Source: DIGJ01 sp041821315
Lineage (GTDB): Bacteria; Bacillota; Clostridia; Lachnospirales; Lachnospiraceae
Assembly (NCBI GenBank): GCA_041821315.1
Contig: JBGUEO010000023.1
Span: forward strand, 1 to 64,000
Length of the DNA: 64,000 bases
Reading direction: 5' to 3'
Both the position numbers and the translations under genes were made by a program. Under the pieces are notes generated by a model, which saw nothing but the letters and a program-made list of their open reading frames with translations, was not told the DNA's origin and did no database searches. Of this stretch, positions 53,279-63,406 are shown piece after piece (the first letter of the stretch is position 1; the number at the start of each line of letters is the position of its first letter).

Positions 53279-55654
53279 TTAAGCCTTTGGCATAAATAAA
53301 AGTTGTCCAATACTAAGTTCATCTGGATCTTTTATTATTTTTTTATTTAATTGGTAAATTTCTATATAACGCGTTCCATCTCCTAGCTGTTTTTCTGCGA
53401 TTGTCCATAGACAATCTCCTTTTATAACAACATAGTTTGGAATGGTAGAAGCACTACTCGTACTTGAATCTGTTTTTTCTTTCTCAATTTTCTTCGTACT
53501 AGTAGAAAGATTTGTCATTAATGCTTTGATTTGTGTATTTGTCATGCCACCAGAAACCAAATAAGCTTTTGCACCTTCTGTAAGGTTTTTCTGCGTCAAT
53601 TGATTACTTCCTGTAATATATTTTAGCATAGATACTACATCTTCAGAAATTACACTATATTGCTCCCATCCCTTCTTTACTTGATAATAGTTTTGATAAC
53701 TCGTCATATAATCTTCCACTATCTCATTTTTTGTAGCACCCATTAGCGAGCCCAATAATGCCGCATAAAATCCAGTTCTATCTTTTCCTTCGGTACAATG
53801 GAATACATATGGTCCTTTGTTTACCGCCATAAATTTAAGCCCTTCGATGACACCTTCTTTAAACTCATCACTGCTATAAGCTAGACCCATATTAAGAGTG
53901 ATTACTGAGCCATCACGATATAGTCCTTTATAATATGGTGAATTATAATCCTCTGCTGCAAAATAGGATTCTATGTTTTCTTTGGAATCTGCTAAGTTTA
54001 CAACTGTCTTTATTTTTGCTTTCTTTATCAATGCATCCGCATAAGCTGCTCTTCCAAGTTCGTTATTCACTGGACTGGAACTACGGTATAATACATTTTT
54101 TGCAATACTACCCATCGTGACCGTTCTAAAGTTTGCAAATATCGCATCCGAAGAATAATCCTCACGATTATTGGTTCTCTCCAGTTTACGAATTTCATAC
54201 TCGTTCAAATATCCTTTTTTCTGCGACATCATAATCGTTACTTTATCGCCAACTTCTACCTTTGCTATTTCGAAGAGTTTACCATAATTAATACACACCG
54301 CAATATTTTCTTGTCCTGGATATGCACGAACTAACGGATCCCCATTATCTACATAATAACCATCCAAAAATGGTGCTTCTAATACAAATCCATTATCAAA
54401 TACAACCGCTACCATATCTCCTGCTTGAAATCCCATTTTATAAAAATCTTTTATCGTAATATCAGTAGAAGTATGCCCATATTTTTCAATTTCTGTAACG
54501 GTTCCCGTCACATTTTTATCCGAATATACGGAGTCCGTGGAAAGTTTTGATTTCAATGTTTTAATTTCATCCTGTGTCATACCAATGCCAAGCAAATAGT
54601 TCTCTGCCGATACCGAAAGATTGGTTTTTTTAATATTTGTGCCTTTGTCATAGCCACATACAATTGTTGTAAGTGAGGTAACAATATTACTATTTGCAAT
54701 TGCGCTATACTGTTCGCTTCCTTCTTCAACTCCATAATAATTTTCATAAGTAGTCATATAATCAGCCACAATTTCATCCAAAGACGCACCCATAAGTGCT
54801 TCCAATACAGCACTTGTAAATCCTGCCCGGTCTTTTCCCTCGGTGCAATGTACCAAATATGGTGCTTCATTTTTTGTCATAAATCGAAGCCCTTTTGCTA
54901 ATTTTGCGCCAAATTCTTTACTTGACAAATCAACACCCATATCTAGCGCATCTACGCTTCCTGCATCATATAAAGACTTGTAATATTCCGAATTAAAATC
55001 ATCGGATGCAATATATTTTTTAATAGCACTTGCCGAATCTGCAAGATTGACCACCGTCTTAATACCAACCGCCTTGGCAAGTTCATTTGCATAAGCTGCA
55101 CGTCCAATTTCATTATTGATTGGACTTGCGCTTCGATATAATATCCCAGGTTTGATACCGGTTGTTGCTACACTTCTAAAATTTGCAAAAATAGAATCTG
55201 TCTTATAATCACTTCTAACGTCCGTACGTTTTAATTGTCTTAACAGATATTCTGAAAGATAGCCTTCTTTTTCCTCGAGTTCAAAGGTAACCTTATCTCC
55301 AACTCCTACGTTATATGTAGTTGAAAAATTTCCCATATTGATGGCTACAATTAGTAAGTCGTCCTCTTTTGAATCACGTACAATCAAGTTTCCCGTATCC
55401 ACATCACTATAAGAGGTACCAAATGGAATGGAACAGGTTGTATCACCAACTGTTACCTTTAACATATCCCCCAAATCAAACCCGGCATCATATAATGCCT
55501 TTGCTTTAATATCCATGGTAAGATTCCCATATTTTTGTACTTCTTGCACTGTACCAGTTACTGTTTTTACATCTGCTGCTTTTGCGGTGAACGGAATCTG
55601 GCAGGCCAAAACAACAACCAGCAGCACCGCAATGAACTTCTTCATTTCTTTCAT
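53279..55654 (-). CDS. Secreted tandem tyrosine-phosphatase-like protein with LysM domain
   Basis: 791 residues. Signal peptide about 1-26. Two similar halves follow, each with an N-terminal beta domain reminiscent of the C-terminal part of SAM-hydroxide adenosyltransferase (GNLTMDIKAKALYDAGFDLGD, then NMGNF.) and a phosphatase domain of the IphP/Y_phosphatase3 type. Active-site loops are HCTEGKDRAG (C270) and HCTEGKDRTG (C620), both with the CX5R pattern intact. A LysM domain is at the C-terminus (about 742-791, YVVIKGDCLWTIAEK). It should sit on the peptidoglycan outside the cell. Substrate unknown. A single-gene unit with AAGGAG before the ATG. Confidence 0.85.
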   Translation of the reverse strand: MKEMKKFIAVLLVVVLACQIPFTAKAADVKTVTGTVQEVQKYGNLTMDIKAKALYDAGFDLGDMLKVTVGDTTCSIPFGTSYSDVDTGNLIVRDSKEDDLLIVAINMGNFSTTYNVGVGDKVTFELEEKEGYLSEYLLRQLKRTDVRSDYKTDSIFANFRSVATTGIKPGILYRSASPINNEIGRAAYANELAKAVGIKTVVNLADSASAIKKYIASDDFNSEYYKSLYDAGSVDALDMGVDLSSKEFGAKLAKGLRFMTKNEAPYLVHCTEGKDRAGFTSAVLEALMGASLDEIVADYMTTYENYYGVEEGSEQYSAIANSNIVTSLTTIVCGYDKGTNIKKTNLSVSAENYLLGIGMTQDEIKTLKSKLSTDSVYSDKNVTGTVTEIEKYGHTSTDITIKDFYKMGFQAGDMVAVVFDNGFVLEAPFLDGYYVDNGDPLVRAYPGQENIAVCINYGKLFEIAKVEVGDKVTIMMSQKKGYLNEYEIRKLERTNNREDYSSDAIFANFRTVTMGSIAKNVLYRSSSPVNNELGRAAYADALIKKAKIKTVVNLADSKENIESYFAAEDYNSPYYKGLYRDGSVITLNMGLAYSSDEFKEGVIEGLKFMAVNKGPYVFHCTEGKDRTGFYAALLGSLMGATKNEIVEDYMTSYQNYYQVKKGWEQYSVISEDVVSMLKYITGSNQLTQKNLTEGAKAYLVSGGMTNTQIKALMTNLSTSTKKIEKEKTDSSTSSASTIPNYVVIKGDCLWTIAEKQLGDGTRYIEIYQLNKKIIKDPDELSIGQLLFMPKA

Positions 55655-55784
55655 AATCTTCTCTCCTTTTTGTACTCTATATTTTCTAACATATAAAATT
55701 ATTATATCAAATTATCAAACATCTTCAAGAGACATTTGTCTTTTTTTGATTATTTCGGCAGTTTCACAGAATAAATATTTATTA

Positions 55785-58700
55785 TTATGCATCCACTCGA
55801 ATTTCTTTTTCTAAATAAAAGGAGTAAATAATTTTCTCCTTTACTTTTTTACCACTAATTTGTTCCAATGCTTCTTGGTAATAATTCAGCTGTGACTGAT
55901 AGCGATTGATTAATTCCATTTCACATGATACACGGTCAGTTTTATAATCAAGCAAAACCAATTCTCCATTCTCTTCAAAAAAAGCATCTATAATTCCTTG
56001 TACAATTACCAACTCATCGCTAATAAGCTCCGGATGAATTCGCGTTGCCGGCACGCCTAAAACAAATGGCTGTTCTTTATAAAGAAGCTGTTCTCCTTGT
56101 GCTTTTATCATGCGCAGACCTAACGGAGATTCTAGTAAATGGACAAATTTACTTAACTCTATATTTTTGATATCGTTTGCATCGAGACGTCCCAATCTTA
56201 CTAAATCATTGAGTTCCTCTTCCAGACTCGCTTGATTCCCTCTTGTTTCAAAAGACATACATTCCATTACCTTATGATATAAAGTACCAAGACGTGCTCC
56301 CACAATTTTTTCATCTTTCTGCCTAAAGTTTGGAATATACGCTTCTTTTTCGTTCTCCCCAAATAACTCTACCTTGCCCTCTTGTACTTCTTCGTATGCT
56401 TTTTTCTTTAATTGCGATACCGACACTTTTGACCCAATCACTTGCTCAGACAAATAGGGATACTCATAATTCATCCATTGATTTATCATTGCTCGTTTCT
56501 TCTCACTTAAATATTCGTTACTATCCCAATCAAGGAGTGCTTGCCTCTTTGCCTGATTTGAAATCTGTTCCTTCATTTCGGTTCCTATAATTTCCATAAG
56601 ACTCATGCCTCGTACCAAAAACTCATCCGGACAATGAAGTGCACACGGCATAATCCAGTCAAAATAAGAGGAAGCGGATGATACTTCAATAAAAGTCATA
56701 TCCCCTTTTGCCATCCATGATTCCATTTTTTTTGCAGCATCCTTTACTTGTCCTGTGAGAATTAGTTTTTCTTTTGCACGGGTCATTGCAACATATAAAA
56801 TCCGGAGTTCCTCTGCCAAATTTTCCAAAACAATCTTTTTTTGAATCACTTTTTTTATCAACGTCGACGTTTTTGTTCGCATTTCATAATCAATATAATC
56901 TGGTCCAATCCCCATATCTGGATGTAAAATCAATCGACTTCTCGCATCTTGTTGATTAAACTGCTTGCCCATTCCCCCTACAAACACAATGGGAAATTCA
57001 AGTCCTTTACTTTTATGAATACTCATAATTCGAACCGCATTCTTTGCATTATCGCCTCCAGCCTCACCAAAATCAATGTCATATTTATGAAGCTTTTCAA
57101 TGTAACGATTAAAATGAAAGAGTCCATGATAGCTTGTATGTTCAAAATCCAACGCCTTTTGAAGCAGCATATCCAGATTTCCTCTTCGTATCACGCCTAC
57201 TGGAAGTATCGTTACATAATCATAATATCCCGTCGTTTTATAAATATCTTTTAGCAAATCATATACACTCGTATAGGGTGCCATATCACGAAATCGCTTT
57301 AACATGACAAGAAATTTTTGAATTTTTTCTTGCAGCTGCCTATCAAATATTGCCCCATCCAATGTATCGTTTTCTCCCTCTTGATAGAAACAAAGACTTT
57401 CATACATCGTTTTTTTCGAATCGATAATTCGAATCAAGCTAAGATCTTCATCCGTAAATCCTCCAATTTGTGAACGCAATACAGATGTCAATGGGATATC
57501 TTGCAATGGATTATCAATAATCAATAATAAATTGAGGGAGGTGCGAACTTCAATTGCTGAGAAATAGCCCGTCCGTGTATCGGCATACGCTGGAATTCCC
57601 CGCGATGATAATACTTCTACAAATTCTTCTGCCCATCCTGTCATACTACGAAGTAAAATGACCATATCCTGATAAGCAACCGTTTTGTATCTCCCCTGAT
57701 CAAAAACCAGATACCCTTCCTCACTCAGTTGTTGTATACGTGTAGCAATCGCCTCTGCTTCCTTCTCCTTTGCACGAAGGTTATCGCTTGTCTCCTCTTG
57801 TCCATCTAATAATAGAACTTCTGTTTTACCACCGACTATGCCCTGATCGAGCTGTGGAAACTTGGCACCTGGATTTAGTGCTGCATCTCCATCATACTCA
57901 ATGTTTCCAAGCGTACGATGCATGATTTGTTCAAAAACACGATTAATAGAAGCTAATACGCTGTCCCTGCTGCGAAAATTTTGATGAAGATCTATGCGCT
58001 GCTCTTTACTATCACCTGCTGTATACGTATTATATTTTCCAATGAATAATTCTGGTCTTGCCAATCGAAATTTATAAATACTTTGCTTTACGTCTCCTAC
58101 CATAAATCGGTTAGGCTGTCCTAAGCTCTCTCTAGAGATACTGCTCACAATTGTTTCTTGCACCAAATTACTGTCTTGATATTCGTCTACCAAAATTTCC
58201 TCATAAAAATCCCGAAGTTCGAACGCAATTGCAGTAGGTTCTCCATTTTTTATTAAAATTTTTAAAGCAAAATGTTCCAAATCGTTAAAATCCAAAATAT
58301 TTTTCTCTGCTTTTTTCTCAGCAAATGCATTGGCAAACGATATGGTAAGAGACACGAGCGCATCTACCACCGGCTTTACCCTCTTAATATCATCAAGACT
58401 CTCTTCCAATCCTTGAAAAAAATATTGATTTTTTATCTCTTTTACAATATCCTTCACTCGATTTCGAATTTCTTTTACCTGTTCTCGCTTTTCTACCTCT
58501 ACCGTTGGGTCTTTCTTTGCCGATAAACGCATCCAGTCCACTCCCTGATACGCAAGCTCGAATGCCTCATAATCCTTACATTCTTGCAGCTTATTGAGAA
58601 TCAATTGATCCTCTTTGAGCGCATCAATGTACATGTATGGGCCGTTCCCTTCTTCACAAAGTGCCAATGCCTTCTCATTATCTGCAATTGCACCTTCTAT

Positions 58701-59363
58701 CATACATCTAGTATAGGAGAGAAGCTCTTTCATCCACATTGTCTTTGATACATCTTCTATCGATTCTGATAAAAATGCCAGTTTGGTATCTTCCAACCAC
58801 TCCATAGGCCAGGGGTGACTCATCGAAAAATCATAGAGCTTTAGCACCATATCCTCAAGTCCTGCATCTGATTTTCCAGTTGCATAACTTTCCACAAAGT
58901 GAAGAAAATTTTCATCACCCACTTCATAACTTGCCTCTAATACTTCTGAGAGAACATCTGATTTCATCAAGCGAAGTTCCGCTTCATCCCCAATCCGAAA
59001 CCCAGGGTCTAGATCAATTTCATTAAAATAATTTCGAATCACCGAAAGGCAAAAGCTATGTATCGTCGTAATTTGCGCACTGTGAATCAAGGTCATCTGC
59101 TTTTGCAAATGCAAATTGTCCTTGTCCATCAAGAGGCGTTTCTCAATTGCATTTCCAATTCTCTCACGCATCTCACCTGCGGCAGCATTCGTAAAGGTAA
59201 CAATGAGCAAATGATCAATATCAACCGGATGCTCTATATCACTTACCATCTCTATGATACGTTCCACCAATACTGCTGTTTTGCCAGATCCTGCGGCAGC
59301 AGAAACAAGAATATTTCGATTTCTAAGAAAAATAACTTTTTCTTGTTCTTTCGTCCAATTCAT
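55785..59363 (-). CDS. addA: AddA subunit of the AddAB helicase-nuclease
   Basis: 1192 residues. UvrD/Rep helicase with Walker A AAAGSGKTAV, VDEYQDSN, QNFRSRD and the C-terminal RecB-type nuclease domain near LLDYKTDR (Lys and Asp of the nuclease site). It resects double-strand breaks together with AddB. Its start overlaps the addB end by 4 bp (ATGA), so they are coupled. Confidence 0.96.
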   Translation of the reverse strand: MNWTKEQEKVIFLRNRNILVSAAAGSGKTAVLVERIIEMVSDIEHPVDIDHLLIVTFTNAAAGEMRERIGNAIEKRLLMDKDNLHLQKQMTLIHSAQITTIHSFCLSVIRNYFNEIDLDPGFRIGDEAELRLMKSDVLSEVLEASYEVGDENFLHFVESYATGKSDAGLEDMVLKLYDFSMSHPWPMEWLEDTKLAFLSESIEDVSKTMWMKELLSYTRCMIEGAIADNEKALALCEEGNGPYMYIDALKEDQLILNKLQECKDYEAFELAYQGVDWMRLSAKKDPTVEVEKREQVKEIRNRVKDIVKEIKNQYFFQGLEESLDDIKRVKPVVDALVSLTISFANAFAEKKAEKNILDFNDLEHFALKILIKNGEPTAIAFELRDFYEEILVDEYQDSNLVQETIVSSISRESLGQPNRFMVGDVKQSIYKFRLARPELFIGKYNTYTAGDSKEQRIDLHQNFRSRDSVLASINRVFEQIMHRTLGNIEYDGDAALNPGAKFPQLDQGIVGGKTEVLLLDGQEETSDNLRAKEKEAEAIATRIQQLSEEGYLVFDQGRYKTVAYQDMVILLRSMTGWAEEFVEVLSSRGIPAYADTRTGYFSAIEVRTSLNLLLIIDNPLQDIPLTSVLRSQIGGFTDEDLSLIRIIDSKKTMYESLCFYQEGENDTLDGAIFDRQLQEKIQKFLVMLKRFRDMAPYTSVYDLLKDIYKTTGYYDYVTILPVGVIRRGNLDMLLQKALDFEHTSYHGLFHFNRYIEKLHKYDIDFGEAGGDNAKNAVRIMSIHKSKGLEFPIVFVGGMGKQFNQQDARSRLILHPDMGIGPDYIDYEMRTKTSTLIKKVIQKKIVLENLAEELRILYVAMTRAKEKLILTGQVKDAAKKMESWMAKGDMTFIEVSSASSYFDWIMPCALHCPDEFLVRGMSLMEIIGTEMKEQISNQAKRQALLDWDSNEYLSEKKRAMINQWMNYEYPYLSEQVIGSKVSVSQLKKKAYEEVQEGKVELFGENEKEAYIPNFRQKDEKIVGARLGTLYHKVMECMSFETRGNQASLEEELNDLVRLGRLDANDIKNIELSKFVHLLESPLGLRMIKAQGEQLLYKEQPFVLGVPATRIHPELISDELVIVQGIIDAFFEENGELVLLDYKTDRVSCEMELINRYQSQLNYYQEALEQISGKKVKEKIIYSFYLEKEIRVDA

Positions 59364-62300
59364 CCTTTTTCACCCTCATCTTTCTCCCGATTTAAAAATA
59401 TTTTTTGTAATATTTCATCTTTACTAAACGGTTCCAGCACACGGTAATGATCCGTTTTACTTTTTTTATCAAACGCACATACCGCTCCATATTGGCAATA
59501 ATCACATGCTGTTTTTTCACCCAATTTATATGGATTTTTCTCACATTGTCCATCAAAGATTCCTTCTCCAAACTCTAACATCTTACCTCTTGCGAATGAA
59601 ATAATTTGTTCAAATTCTTCCTTCGTCGCAACACTGGAGTATTTTGAAAAATTACCTAATTTTACCGTCTCTACCGGAATCACATCCGATTTAACAGAAG
59701 GCTTTAGTTCTTCTAATTCTTTTTCAATAAACGAACAATCGAGTGCCTGAATGACTTCCTTCTTTTCATTGACAAGCCCATTGACTCGAAGCTCCTTTAA
59801 CAAATCGCTTTCATGAAATAATAAATCCTTTTTTTCTATAATTGGATCATTGATATTATAATAAAAGATACCAGCCGGCAACACATTTTGCTCTGGATAA
59901 TCCTTCCTTATCCGTTCTAGCATAGTTCCCATATAGACTACCAACTGAAGCTCTAGTCCATAGTAAAGGTCAACTATATTAAACGTTTTCTTTCCAGATT
60001 TATAATCCACCACCTTAACATAAATATCATCATCCTTCCGACACAGATCCACGCGGTCAATCCTTCCAGTTAACCGCATTTCACTACTCTCTCCTAGTGG
60101 TATTCTCACACTTTCCAAATCATCCATATAGGAAAACTTAAGTTCATAACCACTTGGCTGAAATTCACCTTGTGAAAGCTGCATGGTAAGCGCCCAAAGT
60201 GTTCGCTTTAAAATCCGGCTGATTCGCTCAATCATATACTCATTTCGCTTGGAGCTGTGAAAAATTGTATTTCCATACTCCATCGTTACCTCACGCACAC
60301 ATTCTTCTCCTAGCATCTCTCGCTCTTCCAATGAAATTGTCTGCCAGGTAAGTTTCTTCTCTTCGAGCCTTTTTGAAAATAACTCTAAGGCAGCATGAAA
60401 AATATTACCCATATCAGGAATATTTAATTTAAACTCTTGTCTCTCTTTTAAACGTAATCCATATGACAAAAAATGCGCGCAGGCGCAAGAGGCAAATTGC
60501 TCAAGTCTGGTTACACTTCCCACCAAATTATCTCCATATAATGCCTTTGCAACCGCCTCACTTATTTTACCCTCCGTATGCTCTCCATAAACATCTGTAA
60601 TATATTGAATAAAATCATCTGTCGATTTTTTCTGTTCAAAGTACCAGCTATAAATTATTTTCCAATCCATTTCTGCCGTTTGAACACATTCAAACTCACG
60701 AATTCCTTCTAGTAGACAATCTCTTCCCGCATCTTCATCCATATTATATTTTATTTTATCCCAGTCATTTTTTTCTTCCTCCATTTTTATTTCTGGAAAT
60801 ATTTGTTTTATCTTTCCAATCAGATACGATGCTTTTACTGCCTTTCCAGAAAAATCCGTTTTGCAAAAAGTAAGAAATGCTTTATCACTAGGTTTTGTCA
60901 AATTAAGATATAAATAAAAACGCTCGGTATATATTTTTTCTCGTTTTGTTGGTGCTAGCTCTACTTTTTTTTGTTTGAGTAACTCCCGTTCCATATCAGA
61001 CAAAATCCCGCCCCCTTGTACGGCTTTTGGTACCACACCATCGTTTACGCCAATAAAAAACAATACTTTAATATCTTTTAGACGTGTTCTCTCAATGTCT
61101 CCTACTACTATCTGATCAATCCCTGTTGGAATGACACCAACCTTGGCTTTCGAAATTCCTGCATTTAAAATATCCTGAAATTCCAAAAGTGTCACTTCCT
61201 CATCACCCAAAAGTTCCATCATCCGCTCAAAAATCTCCATTATCATGCCATAGACCTGACCATATTCTTTTGCAAGCAAAAGCTGACCCTTTTTAGTAAA
61301 ATCATCCTCCATGCTGCTTAGTCTTTCAAACGTAGCAAGCGAAATCAGCGTATCGTAGAGTCCTTCCACATATGCACCTACCATGTGCTTCTTATTTCCA
61401 AAAAGAGGTTCTAACTGACCAATTGATTCAACCACACGCTCACGAATCTCATTGAGTACGAAAAGCTCTGCATCGTCCATTCCATTCATACACTTTGTAA
61501 ATGGATTTTTCCATTTTTTCTTCCCACGAATTCCAAATGCAAGACAGTAATTTTCCAGGCGATCCACTTCTTCCGCTTCAAATGGAACCATACCACAACG
61601 AAGATAATGAAACATACTTTCATAATCCATCTGCTTTCTTAATAGTTCTAGTAAACTATTGATTAGAACAACAAATGGGTTTTTTGCTATTTCCCGCTTC
61701 TCATCCATAAAAAAAGATATATTTGCTGCTAAAAACTCTTGTTCAATGATTCTTCCATAACTTTGTATGTCACCAGAAACAACTGCAAAATCACGATAGC
61801 GATACCCTTTTCGTAACATTTCCTTTACCTGACGTACGACAAAACGCACTTCATCCTTGGGAGTTTTTAACTCTCTTATCCATATACTTTCCTGCGTTTC
61901 CAAATAAGCTTCAAACGGATAGCGAAATAGATTTTTTTCTAACGCAACGAGTGGGCTGTTTTCACCAAATCTCCATAGACTTCCATTTTTACTTCTAGGA
62001 AAAATAGGATCTAACACATCAATTTTGTTATCAAATGCTATTTTTTCTAATTTTTTTATCGTCTTCTTGCTCAATTGAAATAGCAAAAACTCTTCTCCCT
62101 CTCTCCTTAACTCTTCTCTTTCATCAATCGTAACTGTCACGTACACCTTTTTTGCCCGAAGAAATAAGCGCGACAAAACCTTATATTGCGATGGAGTAAA
62201 CCCTGTAAATCCATCCAGACAAATCACGCTATTTTCAATCACGTTTGAATATTGTAGTGCATCATATAGTACATCCATGATTTCTTCCGCAGTAATATAT

Positions 62301-62818
62301 TTATTTTGAAGGAACTCACGAAACCCTTTATAAATTACAAGTAGATCCCTTAATTTTGCCCGAAGCAGCGGTTTATGTTCTGCTAGCTCAATCATATCAG
62401 CAAGCTTATCTGTGCCAATGTTATACTGATACAGCTCAGATAACATAGATTTCACCTCATCAACAAAACCAGGTTTTCGAATGTTTGACTTAAAATAGGA
62501 AAGTGAATCGGTCAATTCTTCCAGCACTCTTCGAAATACCATATTCTTTCCCGTATCTTCTAACACACTGACATCCTTCATTCCCATCTCTTCCATAATG
62601 CGATACGCAAGTCGCATAAAACTTAATACATCAATGTTCATAATTCCGTGATTTTTATGCATCGTAATGAAATCCTTCTGTGTTTCCATAGTAAATTGCT
62701 CCGGAACAATGACCAGATAATTCGTATTTGGATTCTCCATCGATTCTTCTATCATCCGATTGAATATATAATGGGACTTGCCTGCTCCAGAACTTCCTAA
62801 AATAAGCTGTAATGACAT
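59360..62818 (-). CDS. addB: AddB subunit of the AddAB helicase-nuclease
   Basis: The ATG at 62818 follows GAGGAG and begins MSLQLILGSSGAGKSHY; the longer in-frame ORF from 62947 overlaps the divergent promoter region and is not used. 1152 residues. Walker A GSSGAGKS at the N-terminus; a C-terminal RecB-like nuclease with VVDYKSG; and iron-sulfur cysteines (ASCACAHF and CDYCQYGAVC). Partner of AddA in DNA break repair. Confidence 0.95.
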   Translation of the reverse strand: MSLQLILGSSGAGKSHYIFNRMIEESMENPNTNYLVIVPEQFTMETQKDFITMHKNHGIMNIDVLSFMRLAYRIMEEMGMKDVSVLEDTGKNMVFRRVLEELTDSLSYFKSNIRKPGFVDEVKSMLSELYQYNIGTDKLADMIELAEHKPLLRAKLRDLLVIYKGFREFLQNKYITAEEIMDVLYDALQYSNVIENSVICLDGFTGFTPSQYKVLSRLFLRAKKVYVTVTIDEREELRREGEEFLLFQLSKKTIKKLEKIAFDNKIDVLDPIFPRSKNGSLWRFGENSPLVALEKNLFRYPFEAYLETQESIWIRELKTPKDEVRFVVRQVKEMLRKGYRYRDFAVVSGDIQSYGRIIEQEFLAANISFFMDEKREIAKNPFVVLINSLLELLRKQMDYESMFHYLRCGMVPFEAEEVDRLENYCLAFGIRGKKKWKNPFTKCMNGMDDAELFVLNEIRERVVESIGQLEPLFGNKKHMVGAYVEGLYDTLISLATFERLSSMEDDFTKKGQLLLAKEYGQVYGMIMEIFERMMELLGDEEVTLLEFQDILNAGISKAKVGVIPTGIDQIVVGDIERTRLKDIKVLFFIGVNDGVVPKAVQGGGILSDMERELLKQKKVELAPTKREKIYTERFYLYLNLTKPSDKAFLTFCKTDFSGKAVKASYLIGKIKQIFPEIKMEEEKNDWDKIKYNMDEDAGRDCLLEGIREFECVQTAEMDWKIIYSWYFEQKKSTDDFIQYITDVYGEHTEGKISEAVAKALYGDNLVGSVTRLEQFASCACAHFLSYGLRLKERQEFKLNIPDMGNIFHAALELFSKRLEEKKLTWQTISLEEREMLGEECVREVTMEYGNTIFHSSKRNEYMIERISRILKRTLWALTMQLSQGEFQPSGYELKFSYMDDLESVRIPLGESSEMRLTGRIDRVDLCRKDDDIYVKVVDYKSGKKTFNIVDLYYGLELQLVVYMGTMLERIRKDYPEQNVLPAGIFYYNINDPIIEKKDLLFHESDLLKELRVNGLVNEKKEVIQALDCSFIEKELEELKPSVKSDVIPVETVKLGNFSKYSSVATKEEFEQIISFARGKMLEFGEGIFDGQCEKNPYKLGEKTACDYCQYGAVCAFDKKSKTDHYRVLEPFSKDEILQKIFLNREKDEGEKG

Positions 62819-62962
62819 TTCGATCTCCTCTCGCAATAATGGACGCGATAATATTATAAATTTTAAACCTATTGTATCATAAAATATATATTTTTTTAAT
62901 AAGATATAACAATAATAGCACACGATACTCGTGTCCACAGCAACCATTTTGGAGGTTTCCTT

Positions 62963-63406
62963 ATGTCAAAAACCAAAATTGTTATCCTCTCGCTAAAAGA
63001 AATTATATATACCGCCATTTTTATTGGTCTTGGTTTACTTCTTGTTTTATTGCTCATTATTATGTTTCAGCCAAGCAATAAAACAAAAACACCGGATGAA
63101 CAAGGGAAATCCCTCTATCATCCAGGTGTTTACACCTCCCAAATTACCTTGGGACAAAATTTATTAAATTTAGAACTCGTAGTAGATGCCGATCACATCA
63201 ATTCGGTATCCTTTGTAAACCTAGGAGAATCCGTAACTACCATGTATCCACTTATGCAGCCTTGTCTATCCGACATTTCTGACCAGCTTTGCTGCGGTAG
63301 CGCACTTAGCGATGTAACCCTCTCTTCGGAAAATCAATACACACAAGAACTATTAGTAAAATCAATCGATGAACTGCTACAAAAAGCTTATATCTCGTCT
63401 AATTGA
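62963..63406 (+). CDS. Small membrane-anchored protein, possibly FMN-binding-domain-like
   Basis: 147 residues. One hydrophobic anchor (about 15-37, YTAIFIGLGLLLVLLLIIMF) with a following extracellular part of ~110 residues beginning YHPGVYTSQITLG. The pattern of a GVY start and a GSALSDVTLS-like segment near residue 110 recalls FMN_bind domains (PF04205), but the covalent-flavin Thr motif is not clear. Function unknown. The AGG-rich ribosome binding site (TTGGAGG) is good. It is divergent from addB and overlaps the nadE end by 19 bp. Confidence 0.6.
   Translation: MSKTKIVILSLKEIIYTAIFIGLGLLLVLLLIIMFQPSNKTKTPDEQGKSLYHPGVYTSQITLGQNLLNLELVVDADHINSVSFVNLGESVTTMYPLMQPCLSDISDQLCCGSALSDVTLSSENQYTQELLVKSIDELLQKAYISSN

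Noticed and set aside
62819..62947. Longer AddB N-terminus
   Set aside because: The extra 43 residues lie in the AT-rich divergent promoter region; GAGGAG precedes the ATG at 62818.
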